The notes: generated by a model not told the origin, from the sequence alone. A stretch of 7,675 bases of DNA from Clostridiales bacterium (GCA_009785435.1 WQWG01000030.1:1-7675), one strand, 5' to 3'. Counted from the first letter of the stretch, positions 1 to 6,935 are shown. A program made the numbers and translations.

Positions 1-1
1 C

Positions 2-388
2 CGCTACTTGCCGAAGGAGGCTTTTGCCCAAATCTCCAAACGTCTTAAAATAAGCAGGGCAAAGATTTTTTCGCTGGCTACGTTTTATGAAAATTTTTCA
101 TTGGAGCCAAAAGGAAAATATGTCATTAAAGTATGCGACGGTACGGCGTGCCACGTTCGAAAATCCATTCCGATTTTGGAGCGCCTGCACCGTGATCTGG
201 GGTTATCCTATACAAAGAACACCACAGAGGATCTGCTTTTTACCGTTGAAACGGTTTCTTGCCTTGGGGCTTGCGGCCTTGCGCCTGTCGTGACGGTGAA
301 CGAGAAAGTTTATGCGGCTGTGACGCCGGATTTCGCGTCTGAGCTGCTTAGAACCATACGAGAGGGGGAGTCGGGCAATGCTGAATAA
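2..388 (+). CDS. hydC: NuoE-like [2Fe-2S] subunit of NAD-linked [FeFe]-hydrogenase (HydC/HndA), 5' partial
   Basis: This is the small thioredoxin-fold [2Fe-2S] subunit that works with HydB in moving electrons between NAD(H)/FMN and the hydrogenase chain. The visible part is 128 residues, open at the left edge. NuoE/HydC proteins are usually about 150-170 residues, so some 30 N-terminal residues are missing. The first visible residues, RYLPKEAFAQIS, sit well inside the family domain, so the TTG at 8 is not a real start. The four cluster ligands are present as C-x4-C (CDGTAC, visible residues 45 and 50) and C-x3-C (CLGAC, residues 87 and 91). The ATFYENFSLEPKGKYVIKVC stretch before the first pair is also typical of the family. 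The stop overlaps the hydB start by 11 bases, which suggests translational coupling. NuoE-like subunits also occur in complex I and some formate dehydrogenases; the hydA gene downstream decides the assignment. Confidence 0.93.
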   Translation, partial: RYLPKEAFAQISKRLKISRAKIFSLATFYENFSLEPKGKYVIKVCDGTACHVRKSIPILERLHRDLGLSYTKNTTEDLLFTVETVSCLGACGLAPVVTVNEKVYAAVTPDFASELLRTIREGESGNAE

Positions 389-2252
389 TAGACAAGCGTT
401 AATCAATTTTCGCGCGGAATGGCAAAAAGCGTATGAAGCAGAGAAGACAAAAATACTGATTTGTGCCGGGACAGGATGTATTGCCGGTGGGGCATATGAA
501 GTTTACGATCGGATAAAGGAAGTGCTTGACGAAAACGGTATCCCATGTTCGGTGGAGCTTCAAAAAGAAGCGCCTGAGAACGTGGTGGGTCTGAAACAAT
601 GTGGTTGCCATGGCTTTTGTGAAATGGGCGTACTGGTACGCATTGAGCCGCAGGGATATCTGTATACGAAAGTCAAAGTACAGGACTGTGAAGAGATCAT
701 CAAGGAAACCATCATTGGCGGGAAGCATATTGAGCGGCTTGCTTATCAAAAAGGCGGAACCGTCTATAAGGAACAGGAGGAAATTCCGTTCTACATAAAG
801 CAGTCCAGAGTTGTGCTTGAACATTGTGGACATATCGATGCGAATTGCATTAAAGATTACCTCGCGACAGGCGGCTATACCGCGCTTGAAAAAGCGCTGT
901 TTGATATGGACGCAGATACGATCGTCTCGGAAATCAGTGAATCCGGCCTACGCGGGCGCGGAGGCGGTGGATTCCCTGCCGGCAGGAAGTGGAGTCAGGT
1001 GAAGCGTCAGGCGGAACCGCAGAAATATATCGTTTGCAATGGCGACGAGGGAGATCCGGGCGCATTTATGGATCGTAGTATCATGGAGGGTGACCCCCAC
1101 CGTATGCTTGAGGGCATGCTGATCGCCGGAATTGCGTGCGGTTCGTCGGTAGGCTATATTTATGTCCGTGCGGAATACCCGATCGCGGTAAGCCGTTTGA
1201 GAAAGGCGATTGAACAGGCCACCGAGTTTGGGCTTTTGGGCGACAATATTCTCGGTACCGATTTTTCATTTAAAATCCATATCAATCGTGGAGCGGGCGC
1301 GTTCGTTTGCGGTGAGGGCAGCGCGATGACAGCTTCTATCGAGGGAAAGCGTGGGATGCCGCGCGTGAAACCGCCGCGTACGGTTGAGCAGGGACTTTTC
1401 GGCAAGCCGACTGTCCTGAACAACGTTGAAACGTTTGCAAACGTGCCGATGATCATCACAAGAGGTTCGGATTGGTTCAAAAATATCGGCACGGAGAAGA
1501 GTTCCGGAACGAAAGCGTTTGCTTTGACCGGAAACATTCAGAACACCGGTCTGATTGAAGTTCCAATGGGCGCGACGCTGCGTGACATCATTTTTGACAT
1601 CGGCGGCGGGATGCCTGAGGGTACGGGATTTAAAGCCGTACAGATCGGCGGCCCATCCGGAGGATGTTTGACGACTGAGCATATGGATATGCCACTTGAC
1701 TTTGATTCGCTGAAAAAAGTGGGCGCGATGATCGGATCGGGCGGACTTGTTGTCATGGACGACAAGACGTGCATGGTCGAAGTCGCCAGGTTCTTTATGA
1801 ACTTTACCCAGCACGAGTCTTGCGGCAAATGCGTGCCGTGTCGTGAGGGTACGAAACGGATGCTTGAAATCCTTGAACGCATCGTAAACGGTGAGGGCCA
1901 AGAGGGCGACATGGAAATGCTGCTTGAACTGGCAGACGTGATCACAGCAACATCCTTGTGCGGACTTGGAAAGACGGCGGCGAACCCTGTCGTGAGTACG
2001 ATCGGACGATTCAAGGATGAATACGAGGCGCATATTTTTGAAAAGAGATGCCCGACAGGAAATTGCCAGAAGCTCAAGAGCATCTTCATCGATCCGGAAT
2101 TATGCAAAGGCTGTACAAAATGTGCAAAAGTTTGTCCGGTCGACGCAATTTCCGGAAAAGTAAAAGAACCATTCGTAATCGATGGATCAAAGTGTATTAA
2201 ATGTGAGGCTTGTATTCCTGCTTGCCCGTTCAATGCGATTAAGGAGGGTTGA
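378..2252 (+). CDS. hydB: NuoF-like FMN/NAD(H) and iron-sulfur subunit of NAD-linked [FeFe]-hydrogenase (HydB/HndC)
   Basis: This is the diaphorase subunit, where NAD(H) meets FMN; in bifurcating HydABC enzymes it is also the place where electrons split toward ferredoxin. The protein is 624 residues, normal for the fused HydB type. The N-terminal thioredoxin-like [2Fe-2S] domain has C29, C34, C77 and C81. The NuoF core has the glycine-rich FMN loop LRGRGGGGFPAGRKW (191-205), NGDEGDPGAF (221-230) and GAGAFVCGEGSA (305-316). The NuoF [4Fe-4S] ligands are C482, C485, C488 and C528. H552, C558 and C563 lie in a hinge before the C-terminal ferredoxin domain, whose clusters are C576/579/582/586 and C606/609/612/616. 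Start ATG 378 has GGGGAG at 365-370. The separate HndB-like subunit seen in four-gene hnd operons appears replaced by the fused N-terminal domain. Whether the enzyme truly bifurcates, and whether it uses NAD or NADP, cannot be read from the sequence. Confidence 0.95.
   Translation: MLNNRQALINFRAEWQKAYEAEKTKILICAGTGCIAGGAYEVYDRIKEVLDENGIPCSVELQKEAPENVVGLKQCGCHGFCEMGVLVRIEPQGYLYTKVKVQDCEEIIKETIIGGKHIERLAYQKGGTVYKEQEEIPFYIKQSRVVLEHCGHIDANCIKDYLATGGYTALEKALFDMDADTIVSEISESGLRGRGGGGFPAGRKWSQVKRQAEPQKYIVCNGDEGDPGAFMDRSIMEGDPHRMLEGMLIAGIACGSSVGYIYVRAEYPIAVSRLRKAIEQATEFGLLGDNILGTDFSFKIHINRGAGAFVCGEGSAMTASIEGKRGMPRVKPPRTVEQGLFGKPTVLNNVETFANVPMIITRGSDWFKNIGTEKSSGTKAFALTGNIQNTGLIEVPMGATLRDIIFDIGGGMPEGTGFKAVQIGGPSGGCLTTEHMDMPLDFDSLKKVGAMIGSGGLVVMDDKTCMVEVARFFMNFTQHESCGKCVPCREGTKRMLEILERIVNGEGQEGDMEMLLELADVITATSLCGLGKTAANPVVSTIGRFKDEYEAHIFEKRCPTGNCQKLKSIFIDPELCKGCTKCAKVCPVDAISGKVKEPFVIDGSKCIKCEACIPACPFNAIKEG
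2241..2247 (+). promoter_or_regulatory. hydA ribosome binding site that decides the start
   Basis: AAGGAGG lies inside the last codons of hydB. Three in-frame start codons follow in a row: TTG 2249, ATG 2252 and ATG 2255. The gap from the motif is 1, 4 and 7 bases respectively. Seven bases is the best fit, so ATG 2255 is chosen. ATG 2252 would overlap the hydB stop as TGATG and is the main alternative. Confidence 0.8.
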
Positions 2253-2254
2253 TG

Positions 2255-3949
2255 ATGAGTGATAAAAAAATTGCTATGATTGACGGGATTCCCGTACAAA
2301 TAGAGGGAGAAAAGAACTTACTGGAGCTGATACGTAAGGCGGGCATTGAGCTTCCAACGTTTTGCTACTATTCGGAACTTTCGGTTTATGGCGCATGTCG
2401 TCTTTGCGTGTTTGAAGATGAGCGGGGAAATATTGACGCCGCTTGCTCCGCGCAGCCTTGGAGCGGTATGATCGTTAAAACCAATACGGAGCGTTTGCGT
2501 ACGTATCGAAAAATGATATTGGAGCTTTTACTTGCCACGCATTGCGGGGAGTGTACCGCTTGTGAAGACAACGGTACGTGCAAGCTTCAAGAATTTGCGA
2601 CGCGTTTTCATATTGAAAATATCAGATTCCCTAAAAATACGCAAAAACTGGACGTAGATACATCGTCACCATGCATCACAAAAGATCAAAGCAAATGTAT
2701 CCTTTGCGGTGATTGTGTGCGTATGTGCAGTGAAATACAAAATGTCGGCGCGATCGACTTTGCGTATCGCAGTTCCAAAACGACGATCAGCACGGCTTTT
2801 AACGAGCCGCTTGCTGAATCCAACTGCGTAGGGTGCGGCCAATGTGTCGTTGTCTGCCCGACCGGCGCAATTATGATACGAAACGAGACGAATAAACTCT
2901 GGAAAGAGCTGGATGATCCGAACAATAAGGTGATTGTTCAAATTGCTCCCGCAGTGCGCGTTGCCATCGGTGAAAGTCTTGGCGTTAAAGAGGGCGAAGA
3001 TGTGATGGGCAAAATAACGGCAGCGCTGAGGCGTCTTGGGTTTGCGGAAGTGTTTGACACCTCGACAGGGGCGGACTTGACCGTTTTGGAAGAAGCGGCT
3101 GAGTTTGCGCAGCGTCTTGAATCCGGCAAAAACCTGCCGCTTATGACGTCTTGTTGCCCTGCATGGGTTCAATATTGTGAGGATAATTTCCCGGAGATGA
3201 TGTCTCATGTATCCAGTTGCCGTTCTCCGATGCAGATGATGGGCAGCATACTGAAAGAATATAACAAGGATTCAGACAAGCGCACCGTTAATGTGGCGGT
3301 CATGCCTTGCACAGCAAAAAAATATGAGGCGGCGCGCGATGAGTTTAAAAAAGACGGCGTTCCCGACATCGATTATGTCATAACGACGCGGGAGCTGATT
3401 CAGATGATACGGGAATCAGGAATTGTGTTTTCTGAACTTGATCCCGAAACGGTCGATGTTGCTTTTGGTACGATGACAGGCGCGGGCGTCATATTTGGCG
3501 TTACGGGCGGTGTCACAGAGGCCGTTTTGCGTCATGTTTCCCCCGATAAGAGTCGAACAGGACTGCGTCTGACAGCGCTTTCGGGTGCTCGCGGCATGGA
3601 TGGCGTTAAGGAAACATCGGTTATGCTGGGCGAACGTGAAGTGAAGATTGCCATCGTGAGCGGACTTAAAAACGCGTATGAGATCATGGAGCGCGTGAAA
3701 CAGGGTGAAAAATATGACTTTATTGAAGTCATGGCTTGTCCGGGCGGCTGCGTAAACGGTGCAGGCCAGCCTGTTACAACCGGCAACAGAAAGCAAGTAC
3801 GCGCGCAGGGGCTGTATATGGCGGATAACGCATCCAACATCAGGCTTGCTGAGCAAAATCCACTGATGACAGAGCTTTATGGTGGAATCCTCAAAGGCAG
3901 GGAGCATGAGCTGCTGCACGTCCATTACGACGGTAAAAAGCACGACTAG
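2255..3949 (+). CDS. hydA: [FeFe]-hydrogenase catalytic subunit (HydA/HndD type, group A3)
   Basis: This is the catalytic subunit for reversible H2 formation at the H-cluster; in the cytoplasmic HydABC complex it exchanges electrons with HydB/HydC. It has 564 residues, close to the well-studied clostridial enzyme CpI. Domains in order: plant-type [2Fe-2S] (C37, C48, C51, C64); His-ligated [4Fe-4S] (H96-x3-C100-x2-C103-x5-C109); two [4Fe-4S] clusters (C148/151/154/158 and C191/194/197/201); then the H-domain. H-cluster motif L1 is TSCCPAW (298-304), with C300 as the expected proton-transfer cysteine and C301 as a ligand. L2 is MPCTAKKYE (350-358), with C352 and K355. L3 is EVMACPGGCVNGAGQP (491-506), with C495 and C499. 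The C-terminus carries the small-subunit-like tail ending HELLHVHY. Nothing essential is missing, so the enzyme should be active given HydE/F/G made elsewhere. L3 has GAGQP instead of the commoner GGGQP. It is translated almost continuously from hydB. Confidence 0.97.
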   Translation: MSDKKIAMIDGIPVQIEGEKNLLELIRKAGIELPTFCYYSELSVYGACRLCVFEDERGNIDAACSAQPWSGMIVKTNTERLRTYRKMILELLLATHCGECTACEDNGTCKLQEFATRFHIENIRFPKNTQKLDVDTSSPCITKDQSKCILCGDCVRMCSEIQNVGAIDFAYRSSKTTISTAFNEPLAESNCVGCGQCVVVCPTGAIMIRNETNKLWKELDDPNNKVIVQIAPAVRVAIGESLGVKEGEDVMGKITAALRRLGFAEVFDTSTGADLTVLEEAAEFAQRLESGKNLPLMTSCCPAWVQYCEDNFPEMMSHVSSCRSPMQMMGSILKEYNKDSDKRTVNVAVMPCTAKKYEAARDEFKKDGVPDIDYVITTRELIQMIRESGIVFSELDPETVDVAFGTMTGAGVIFGVTGGVTEAVLRHVSPDKSRTGLRLTALSGARGMDGVKETSVMLGEREVKIAIVSGLKNAYEIMERVKQGEKYDFIEVMACPGGCVNGAGQPVTTGNRKQVRAQGLYMADNASNIRLAEQNPLMTELYGGILKGREHELLHVHYDGKKHD

Positions 3950-3985
3950 TCCGTTTTGAAAAAATGAATAAAACCCAAAAACATG

Positions 3986-4015
3986 GAAACCCTCTTGATT
4001 CGTCAAGAGGGTTTC
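3986..4015. terminator. Convergent hairpin terminator between hydA and the SLH protein gene
   Basis: GAAACCCTCTTGA (3986-3998) and TCAAGAGGGTTTC (4003-4015) form a perfect 13-bp stem with the four-base loop TTCG at 3999-4002. On the minus strand the stem is followed after four bases by TTTTTGGGTTTT, a broken but usable T-run, so it looks like an intrinsic terminator for the surface-protein gene ending at 4033. On the plus strand the stem is followed by GTGCGTATGG with no T-run. For hydA it can therefore only be a weak intrinsic terminator or a 3'-end-protecting hairpin. It fills most of the 83-base spacer. Confidence 0.85.
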
Positions 4016-4032
4016 GTGCGTATGGTTCGTCA

Positions 4033-6858
4033 TTAATTGTTTTGAATGAGTGTGTCTAACCAAGGAATGTCAATGCTGGTCCATACTTCACGGCCTTGCG
4101 CATCAAGTTCATACTCATGCTCAATTGCCGCTTCCATGATCTGATAATATGCCCAGTGTGTATTGGTGATATCGTTAAACAAGACCTCTCTGTCCGTGAA
4201 CGTAAGCCCTCCTACCCAATACGCAATCGTTTCAGGGTTAGGCGTTCTGTTCAGCACGCGGTTGATCAGTGTGACTGCTTCCGCTCTGCTTGTCGCATTG
4301 TTCGGGCGGAACGTGCCGTCTTCGAAGCCGGTCACCCAACCTCTGTTGTTGGCGTTGTTGATGTAAACGATCGCCCAATGCGTGCTTGCAACATCGCTGA
4401 ATGTACTTGCGCCATTACCATTAAGCTCAAAGAATCTGGACATCATCGCTGTCAATTCCGCTCTTGTGATCGGAGCATTCGGACGGAAGCTGCCATCCGG
4501 GAAGCCCGTCACGATATCACGGGATGCCAAGTAGTTGACGGCCTGAGCATACCAGCTGTTTGCTCGAACATCGTCAAAGCGGTTCGCTTGTGGTGCATTC
4601 TTGGCATTGCTGTCAAGCAAGCGCCACAGGATCATCGAAATTTCCGCTCTGGTGATCGAGTTGCCCGCTCTGAAGCTGCCATCCGGGAATCCACGTACAT
4701 ACCAGATGTGTTCATCTACAAACGGGCCAAGTGGAACTTGAGGAGGCTGTACTGTCGTGGTGGTTCCACCGCCACCGCCGCCACCGCCGCCGCCTGTGCC
4801 ACCACCGTTGCCGCCGTTGCCGCCGTTGCCACCGTTAAGCGGTACGAAGTTTGCAACAAAAGTTCGAGTATAGGCAATTGTTTGCCCTACAGGGTTTTCA
4901 GGGGTCCAGTTTGCAAACACAAATCCTGCGTTCGGTGTAACAGTCGGTATATGGGCGGTGGTTAAAACGGTATCCTCAAGCACGTATATATAAGGTGCTC
5001 CAACACTGCCGTTCGGGCCCGCAACAAAATAGACTCTGATTAAAACAGGTGCAATGGTCAGGTCATCTGGCTCAAAGTTGATATCATGGTTATTGACCAA
5101 GCTTGGGAACAGTGGCAAACGCGGATCTGATGGGTCTGCCTCTATGTTTACTAACATATTCGCGTTAGTGGGCGGATAATGGATTTGTCTGGATGTATTC
5201 CCAGAGAAAACTACATTCTCACGGATGATATTTATATTGCCGTAGGACGGAGCAGAAGCGCCGTTGATATGGTTGCTTGTCATTAATAAGGTGTTGCGAT
5301 ATTCGGCAACGGTAGTATAAATACCGCCACCGTTACGCTCTGCCGTGTTATTGATGATATTTCCGCTCTCGATAAAGATATTGCCGGCGACCATGATAGC
5401 CATACCGCCGCCATTGCCTGAAAATTGTCCCGCAGGGTCAATCGCCATGGTTTGGTTTACAGCGGTGTTGCCTGACACGGTGGCATTGTTGTTCATTTCA
5501 AAATATAAGCTAGCAGGTGCACCTGCAGGGCTAGAAAATAAATTGCTTAGAATGAGTAGTGTAAAAGCGTTCATTCCAGAGTTTGCCGCTTGAGTAACAA
5601 CCACATCCATGCCGCTGACAGCGATGCCGCCCGCGACAGTTGCTACGTTGTCAGCCACCAAAGCATCGTCATTCATAATAAAGGTTGAATTGTCTACAAA
5701 AACGCCACCGCCACCGCTCACTGCGGGTATACTATTCATGATAGTGCCGATGCCCGCTAGGCCAGCAGCCGCATCCAAAGTAGCATCGTTTCTTACAATG
5801 GCTGCATCATTGTTCATTGTAAAGACAGAGCCTGGATTGGTCGAATTTCTAAGGAAAACTCCACCGCCAATGCCGGCGATATTATCACTGATTTTGCCGC
5901 CATTCATCACGCCTGTAGAAAGTGAAAAATAAACTCCGCCGCCGGAAAAGGCATGGTTGTTGCTAATGCTGCCTCCATGCATGGTAAAAGCAGTAAAATT
6001 GTGATGACCAACTATAATGGACACACCACCGCCGTGCACGCCTGTGTTATTGGAGATGATGCCATCATGCATGACGAAAGTGCCGTTGCTGATATTAACG
6101 CCGCCACCCCAGCCGCGCGTTCCCTGCAGTCCGATTAAATTGCTTGCAACGCCCACTCTGTTGTATGCAACCAGGCCGCCATACATGGTAAATTCGCCGC
6201 CGCCAGTGACAGTAACGCCACCGCCATGGGTGGTGCCGGAACCTGCTGTTGAATTCCCTACAATTTCCGCGCCATCATTCATGATTAAATGCCCGGTGCC
6301 GGTTACGCTTACGCCGCCACCGTTCGCGCCGCCCGTAGGGCTTGCGGCAGTGTTAGGATTCGTATGCGTTAAGGTGATATTGTCATTCAGAGTTAGGGTT
6401 CCGGCTACATTAAAGTGCCTGAAGTTGCCGGAAACCATGATGGTCACACGGTCTGCACCGCCCTCTAAAACAACATTTGAGGCAGCCGGTATTTGTATGA
6501 CGTTGGTTATCGTAATCTCTGTATAACCATCTGTGATTGCATCTTCCAGCAAAGGAAGCGTATTGACAGTGATTGCGCTTAAAGGCGCAATCTGTGCATA
6601 AGTTCGTTCAATTGGATATTCCGCAACGACCTCATCGTCTTTGCGTTCTTCGTACGTAGCGTCCTCATATTCTTCTTCTTTGTACTCATTTTCTTTGTGC
6701 TCTTCATTGTCATACACGTAATCTGTGCAGATGGTGTATGCAAGATCGCATTCTTTTTCCTCAGTTTCAGCACCAAAGGCGCTGCCTGTCAACAAGGTGA
6801 GTACCAAGGCAGTCACCAAGAGCAAACTGAGAAGTTTGTTACTTCTTTTTTGCAGCAT
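4033..6858 (-). CDS. Secreted SLH-anchored surface protein with right-handed beta-helix and InlB-B-like repeat
   Basis: A 941-residue cell-wall-anchored surface protein; its ligand or substrate is unknown. Residues 1-30 are a signal peptide (QKRSNK, then LLSLLLVTALVLTLL, cleavage near AFGA). Residues 31-90 are a Glu/Lys/Tyr-rich acidic linker holding the only two cysteines (C37, C44). Residues about 120-560 form a beta-helix of ten rungs marked by GGG[VIM] (near 180, 212, 251, 276, 306, 331, 383, 410, 483, 510), with xM[NHY][GND] and I[SI]NN companion motifs, resembling Chlamydia Pmp GGA[ILV]/FxxN repeats. Residues 606-673 match an InlB B-repeat-like domain (GPNGSV, GFVFANW, FVANF). A polyglycine hinge (675-698) leads to SLH domains (712-929) with ITRAE at 735 and 797 and SRAE at 857. 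SLH domains bind pyruvylated secondary wall polymers. Start ATG 6858 has AAGGAG ten bases upstream. No catalytic motif was recognised; adhesion is the likeliest role. Confidence 0.93.
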   Translation of the reverse strand: MLQKRSNKLLSLLLVTALVLTLLTGSAFGAETEEKECDLAYTICTDYVYDNEEHKENEYKEEEYEDATYEERKDDEVVAEYPIERTYAQIAPLSAITVNTLPLLEDAITDGYTEITITNVIQIPAASNVVLEGGADRVTIMVSGNFRHFNVAGTLTLNDNITLTHTNPNTAASPTGGANGGGVSVTGTGHLIMNDGAEIVGNSTAGSGTTHGGGVTVTGGGEFTMYGGLVAYNRVGVASNLIGLQGTRGWGGGVNISNGTFVMHDGIISNNTGVHGGGVSIIVGHHNFTAFTMHGGSISNNHAFSGGGVYFSLSTGVMNGGKISDNIAGIGGGVFLRNSTNPGSVFTMNNDAAIVRNDATLDAAAGLAGIGTIMNSIPAVSGGGGVFVDNSTFIMNDDALVADNVATVAGGIAVSGMDVVVTQAANSGMNAFTLLILSNLFSSPAGAPASLYFEMNNNATVSGNTAVNQTMAIDPAGQFSGNGGGMAIMVAGNIFIESGNIINNTAERNGGGIYTTVAEYRNTLLMTSNHINGASAPSYGNINIIRENVVFSGNTSRQIHYPPTNANMLVNIEADPSDPRLPLFPSLVNNHDINFEPDDLTIAPVLIRVYFVAGPNGSVGAPYIYVLEDTVLTTAHIPTVTPNAGFVFANWTPENPVGQTIAYTRTFVANFVPLNGGNGGNGGNGGGTGGGGGGGGGGTTTTVQPPQVPLGPFVDEHIWYVRGFPDGSFRAGNSITRAEISMILWRLLDSNAKNAPQANRFDDVRANSWYAQAVNYLASRDIVTGFPDGSFRPNAPITRAELTAMMSRFFELNGNGASTFSDVASTHWAIVYINNANNRGWVTGFEDGTFRPNNATSRAEAVTLINRVLNRTPNPETIAYWVGGLTFTDREVLFNDITNTHWAYYQIMEAAIEHEYELDAQGREVWTSIDIPWLDTLIQNN
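4486..4689 (-). repeat. Duplicated SLH DNA segment with an 18-bp identical core
   Basis: The 18-base string GAAGCTGCCATCCGGGAA occurs at 4486-4503 and again at 4672-4689, 186 bases (62 codons) apart. Both copies encode FPDGSF with the same six codons. The flanks TTCCGCTCT[TG]GTGATCG are also nearly alike. The third SLH copy (GFEDGTF) has diverged. This fits duplication of SLH units with later homogenisation of the first two. Confidence 0.75.
4765..4836 (-). repeat. GC-rich polyglycine-coding tract
   Basis: This low-complexity tract encodes residues 675-698: four near-identical GGN units followed by a run of glycines broken by one Thr. On the plus strand it reads as repeats of ACCGCC and GCCGTTGCC. 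It forms a flexible linker between the InlB-like domain and the SLH anchor. Short tandem units of this kind can change in number by slippage in multiples of three without breaking the frame. Confidence 0.8.
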
Positions 6859-6866
6859 AATTTTTT

Positions 6867-6874
6867 CTCTCCTT
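6867..6874 (-). promoter_or_regulatory. Ribosome binding site of the SLH surface protein
   Basis: Read on the minus strand this is AAGGAGAG, ten bases before ATG 6858 counted from the AGGAG core and set in an A-rich leader. It supports ATG 6858 as the start. The signal peptide following directly from that codon agrees. Confidence 0.8.
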
Positions 6875-6884
6875 TTTTTACTTC

Positions 6885-6903
6885 AGGTTCTAGAAATGAA
6901 CCT
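6885..6903. repeat. Short inverted repeat in the leader of the SLH gene
   Basis: AGGTTC (6885-6890) and GAACCT (6898-6903) form a six-base-pair stem with a seven-base loop. It lies between the predicted -10 box at 6936-6941 and the ribosome binding site of the minus-strand gene, so it would be in its 5' leader. On the plus strand it is followed by TTTTT and could act as a weak stop for transcription entering from the left. Six base pairs is short, so chance is possible. Confidence 0.4.
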
Positions 6904-6935
6904 TTTTTAGAATCTATATCACTTTTAGCACCCCC

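Noticed and set aside
8..20. TTG at 8 as the hydC start, and AAGGAGG at 14-20 as a ribosome binding site
   Set aside because: The residues before the TTG continue the NuoE-family sequence and the gene is cut by the window edge; AAGGAGG encodes the Lys-Glu of the protein and has no start codon at suitable distance.
1266..2299. Two long minus-strand open frames (about 250 codons each) antisense to hydB
   Set aside because: They lie opposite a complete, motif-rich hydB, show no recognisable domains and no good ribosome binding site; they follow from codon composition of the real gene.
1..3949. Complex I or formate dehydrogenase operon
   Set aside because: NuoE/NuoF-like subunits alone would allow it, but the third gene has all three H-cluster motifs of an [FeFe]-hydrogenase and no membrane or molybdopterin subunit is present.
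4765..4836. GCC/ACC tandem units as a CRISPR or intergenic minisatellite
   Set aside because: The units are in frame with the SLH protein, encode Gly-Gly-Asn and Gly runs, and have no spacer structure.
4096..4965. 289-codon plus-strand open frame antisense to the SLH region
   Set aside because: It runs through the reverse complement of the SLH domains and polyglycine tract, giving Ala/Thr/Val repeats with no domain; it is a composition artefact.
6017..6526. Proline-rich plus-strand frame opposite the beta-helix
   Set aside because: Its TPPP repeats are the reverse complement of GGGV codons of the real surface protein.
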